Positions 47,111 to 49,690 of a stretch of DNA of 49,690 bases are shown here, one piece after another. The notes under the pieces were generated by a model. It worked only from the letters and a program-made list of their open reading frames with translations, made no database searches and was not told the origin of the DNA. The DNA lies in contig JBBQXS010000036.1 of NCBI GenBank assembly GCA_038209365.1, forward strand, positions 1-49,690, in the 5' to 3' direction. The DNA comes from DASQHW01 sp038209365. GTDB taxonomy: Bacteria; Actinomycetota; Acidimicrobiia; IMCC26256; PALSA-610. A program made the translations under genes and the position numbers. The stretch's first letter is position 1. Each line of letters starts with the position of its first letter.

Positions 47111-49690
47111 TCAGCCCGCGGGCACTCCGGCGGTGACCTGGAGGACCGACCATGTCGCGGGGAATGTCGGACCGCCGGCGGAGGTCGCGATGAGGCCGAT
47201 CGCCAATGCGCGGGCGGCGCTCGTACACCAAGAGGCGGGAATGCTGTGTGGCGAGCCGATGGTGATCCGCGGACCGGTATTCCCGTTCGTCGTGACGCGG
47301 TAGCTGACAACGACAGTCGCTGCCGCGGGATCCACGGTGAGATAGAGATCAACGAAGTCGGGTCCGGGCAACGACAAGGCTTGCACCGGTCCGGCAGTCG
47401 CGACGCCGCTGACCTCCTCGACGAACTTGACCCCGGGCGAGCCGCCATTAGCAGTAAGTACGACCTTCGCGTAGTTGTCCTGGTCGCCGGTGCCGACATA
47501 CAGGCCCATGGACTGGTTGCCCTGAGGTGTGACTCCGGCAAAGGGCGCTTCGACGCGCGTATGCGCAGTGAAAACTGCTGTGTTCGCCGGATTCGCGTTC
47601 ACGCCGTACTGGAATCCGAACCGCTGGGTGTTGAGCGAACCATTGGCATCACCGGCCGGCACCTGGGAGAGGGTCAGCACGCCGGCCGCGCCGCCGACGG
47701 TCATCTTGCTCGCGTCGTAGAGACCGCTGTAGCTCGTTCGGCCGTCCGACATGAGACCCGTGAATCCCAGTCCGAGCAGTCCGCCCGGACAGCCGCTGGG
47801 GATGGGTGTCGGCGCGCATGGGTTCCCGGTCGCGCCGTTCTGCCACGAGTAAGAGATCGGCACGTTCGTGCTCAGTCCGTTGTTCGCATCGATCGCGAAC
47901 TGGTCCGACACGTCCGGTAATCCGTCGCTGTCATCGTTCGGATCGTTACGGTCCGAGACGAAGTTGCGGTTCCAGTCGTGGGGCAGGTCGGCGGCCGAGC
48001 AGGGGTCGGTACCGTTGTCGATCTCGTCGGCGTTGGTGTAACCGTCGTGATCCTCCTCCAGGGTCGTGCTGTACGCACCGCTGCACGGGGGCGGTGTGCG
48101 GCCTCCGAAGTCGGCGGGTTCGAAGACATAGATCGAGCCGTCGGCGAAATCGGCGACCCAGATGGTCCCTGGGTACGCGTCGCTGTCGCCTCGGACGCTC
48201 ACGTCGATCGGATGCGTCGCGGCATTCGAAAATAGCGCGTCGGTAGTTACGACGCTCGAGCCGTTCGTGCTCAGGTGCACGCGGTACACGGCTCCGGTCC
48301 AGCCTGCCGTGAGCAGGTCGCCATTCAGCTGACCGCCCAGGTTCGTCGTCGTGTACTCCGCCAGCCCGGTCGTAGCGGTGGAAAGGTTCGCGATGGAGCC
48401 ATTCGTCGCCGGGACGCGCGCGTTGCACTCGATGGGGTTCGCGGTAGGGACCGGCGACTGTGGGTTGGTCGCGTTGAACGTATTCGATTTGTTTCCACGC
48501 GTCGGGTTCGGGTGACCCGCGTAGTACCCCTGCCCACTGATGAGATGCAGGCTGTCGTTCTGGTGAACGCCGGGTTCGTTGACTGCGTTCGTGCACTGGC
48601 CGCCCGGCCCGGCGCCAACGGGAATATCGCCCCAGCCGGGGTTTGACCCGTTGTCCCACGCGTACAAGTGACCGGCGCGCGTTCGGACCAACGAGAACGG
48701 ATTGCGGAACCCGGGAGCGAACACTTGCACCGGACTCGACAGCGTGATCTTGGCCTGGCGTTTCCCCTTATCGCCGCCGAACGGCCCGACGAGATTGGGG
48801 TGGTCCTCGGAGACCAATGTCGGGAGGTTGTAGGTCGCACTACCGATCGCGTTGAGGTCGATCTTCAGTATTGCGCCCGAGTACGCGTACTCGGGCAAGA
48901 AGTTGAAGTTATGCGACGGTGCACCCATGTTCGTGTGGCCACCTTGCGCGGCGTAGAGCGCGTTCGTCGTCTGGTCGAGCACCAGCGCGTTCGTCGCGTG
49001 TTGTTCCTCGGACCGGGGTAAGCCGCGGACAAGATCGAAGCGCTGCCAAACTCCGGTGTTGTTGCGGGTGAGCCGGGAGATCACGCCGGAATTCGTATCG
49101 AGATTCGTCTGTGTGCCGTTCGTGCCACCACCCACTCGGGGATCGCTCGACGCGACGTAGATGAGCGGACTTGTTGCCGACCCCGCGACAAGCAATCCCG
49201 TGATCAGACGTGTGGTCACCGACGGATTCGGCGTGCCGTCGTCGTCATGGTTCGGGATCTGCTGAATCAGGTTGATCGTCTCGGTGCTCGTGACCGCGTA
49301 CGCATTCGCGCCATTTCGCTTCACGGTGTACGCCTTGATCAGGCCGTTGAACTGCGCGACATAGAGCCGCCCGTCCGGACCGAGCCGGGTCACCGTGGGC
49401 GATGTCGAGCTGGTGCCTTGCAGCACGCTCTTGCCGAAAGAGATCGCCACAGGCGTCACCGCGTTGGTCGGGACCGACCGGGGGCCGGTGCCGTTGGTGT
49501 TGGTCGCGGCGACCTTGAAGGTATAGGTCGTCCCGTTCGTCAACCCGGCCACTATCTCGGTCGTCGCCGCAGAGCTATAGGTCCGCGCCGCCAGAGCGGT
49601 CGACCCGACATAGGGGGTGATCACATAACCGCTGATCGCCGAACCATTATCCGCGGGCGCAGTCCATTTCACCGTCGCTTGCGCGTTCCC
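47111..49690 (-). CDS. Large secreted FnIII / beta-propeller / Ca-binding repeat protein (5' end outside the window)
   Basis: 859 residues are in the window; the frame continues past the right edge. The visible N-terminal end is a fibronectin type III domain (KWTAPADNGSAISGYVITPY, AGLTNGTTYTFKVAATNTNG). A large beta-propeller-like region follows (glucose/sorbosone dehydrogenase type: GPDGRLYVAQFNGLIKAYTV, RTRAGHLYAWDNGSN). An acidic thrombospondin-3-like calcium loop region comes next (EDHDGYTNADEIDNGTDPCS, DRNDPNDDSDGLPDVSD), then a C-terminal jelly-roll-like domain. It is probably a secreted or surface-bound protein, perhaps an oxidoreductase-like propeller or adhesin. No C-terminal anchor is visible, and the signal peptide would lie outside the window. 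Confidence 0.88.
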   Translation of the reverse strand, partial: GNAQATVKWTAPADNGSAISGYVITPYVGSTALAARTYSSAATTEIVAGLTNGTTYTFKVAATNTNGTGPRSVPTNAVTPVAISFGKSVLQGTSSTSPTVTRLGPDGRLYVAQFNGLIKAYTVKRNGANAYAVTSTETINLIQQIPNHDDDGTPNPSVTTRLITGLLVAGSATSPLIYVASSDPRVGGGTNGTQTNLDTNSGVISRLTRNNTGVWQRFDLVRGLPRSEEQHATNALVLDQTTNALYAAQGGHTNMGAPSHNFNFLPEYAYSGAILKIDLNAIGSATYNLPTLVSEDHPNLVGPFGGDKGKRQAKITLSSPVQVFAPGFRNPFSLVRTRAGHLYAWDNGSNPGWGDIPVGAGPGGQCTNAVNEPGVHQNDSLHLISGQGYYAGHPNPTRGNKSNTFNATNPQSPVPTANPIECNARVPATNGSIANLSTATTGLAEYTTTNLGGQLNGDLLTAGWTGAVYRVHLSTNGSSVVTTDALFSNAATHPIDVSVRGDSDAYPGTIWVADFADGSIYVFEPADFGGRTPPPCSGAYSTTLEEDHDGYTNADEIDNGTDPCSAADLPHDWNRNFVSDRNDPNDDSDGLPDVSDQFAIDANNGLSTNVPISYSWQNGATGNPCAPTPIPSGCPGGLLGLGFTGLMSDGRTSYSGLYDASKMTVGGAAGVLTLSQVPAGDANGSLNTQRFGFQYGVNANPANTAVFTAHTRVEAPFAGVTPQGNQSMGLYVGTGDQDNYAKVVLTANGGSPGVKFVEEVSGVATAGPVQALSLPGPDFVDLYLTVDPAAATVVVSYRVTTNGNTGPRITIGSPHSIPASWCTSAARALAIGLIATSAGGPTFPATWSVLQVTAGVPAG

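Overview
The window is high-GC DNA (roughly two thirds G+C by eye) from a free-living bacterium, most likely a high-GC actinobacterium. Acidimicrobiia or a related soil/aquatic lineage is my inference. The evidence is three WS/DGAT-type acyltransferases, an MMPL exporter, cyclic-nucleotide-binding patatins, alpha/beta-hydrolase-linked adenylate cyclases and a TIGR03086-type mycothiol-associated protein. I found no rRNA gene, complete tRNA or CRISPR array. One small family of Lys/Ala-rich proteins recurs in the window, once as a broken copy.

Layout. (a) 1-14.2 kb is a lipid and cyclic-nucleotide block: enoyl-CoA hydratase, cupredoxin-like and DUF2330 proteins, a patatin, a caspase-like Pro-rich membrane protein, three WS/DGAT enzymes, a small cyclic-nucleotide-binding protein, an MMPL transporter and a cNMP-patatin. 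(b) 14.2-19.1 kb holds second-messenger genes: a class III nucleotide cyclase, a GGDEF-EAL protein and a membrane PAS-GGDEF protein. (c) 19.1-29.2 kb is a mixture: two related small proteins in divergent orientation, a PIG-V-like mannosyltransferase, lipoproteins, a DinB-like protein, a PA-IL-like membrane protein, small ferredoxin-fold proteins, a neocarzinostatin-like secreted protein and an acetyltransferase. (d) 29.2-37.4 kb holds a phosphotransferase, an orphan substrate-binding lipoprotein, a cupin/TetR/PPOX unit around a perfect palindrome, a PhyH-like oxygenase, a P-loop kinase, a truncated gamma-glutamylcyclotransferase, a hydrolase-cyclase fusion and a methyltransferase. (e) 37.4-44.6 kb is almost entirely minus strand and is the most unusual part. 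(f) 44.8-49.7 kb encodes a small lipoprotein, a polytopic GT-C-like membrane protein and a large secreted FnIII/propeller protein that runs off the right edge.

The best candidate for an undescribed system is 40178-44199. A large M50-type intramembrane metalloprotease with a PqqD-like N-terminal region and two C-terminal cyclic-nucleotide-binding domains is followed by a Cys-rich zinc-ribbon protein. Next come five tandem 52-70-residue basic peptides of two leader types that share one C-terminal block (SDRAMKTGIVSVEW or close variants), and then a stand-alone S74-type chaperone-like fragment. The peptide genes form two duplicated modules, each behind a conserved leader of about 100 bp. Several are coupled through a Shine-Dalgarno placed at the upstream stop codon. 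I infer a peptide processing or export system that may respond to cyclic nucleotides. Nucleotide cyclases elsewhere in the window (14279-14980 and 35133-36476) could supply the ligand.

Beside this cluster lie a doubly frameshifted copy of the 19152-19598 gene and a tRNA-T-arm-like fragment, which may mark a recombination boundary. Coordinates were taken by reading the sequence; family assignments rest on visible motifs and recalled family patterns, not on database searches.
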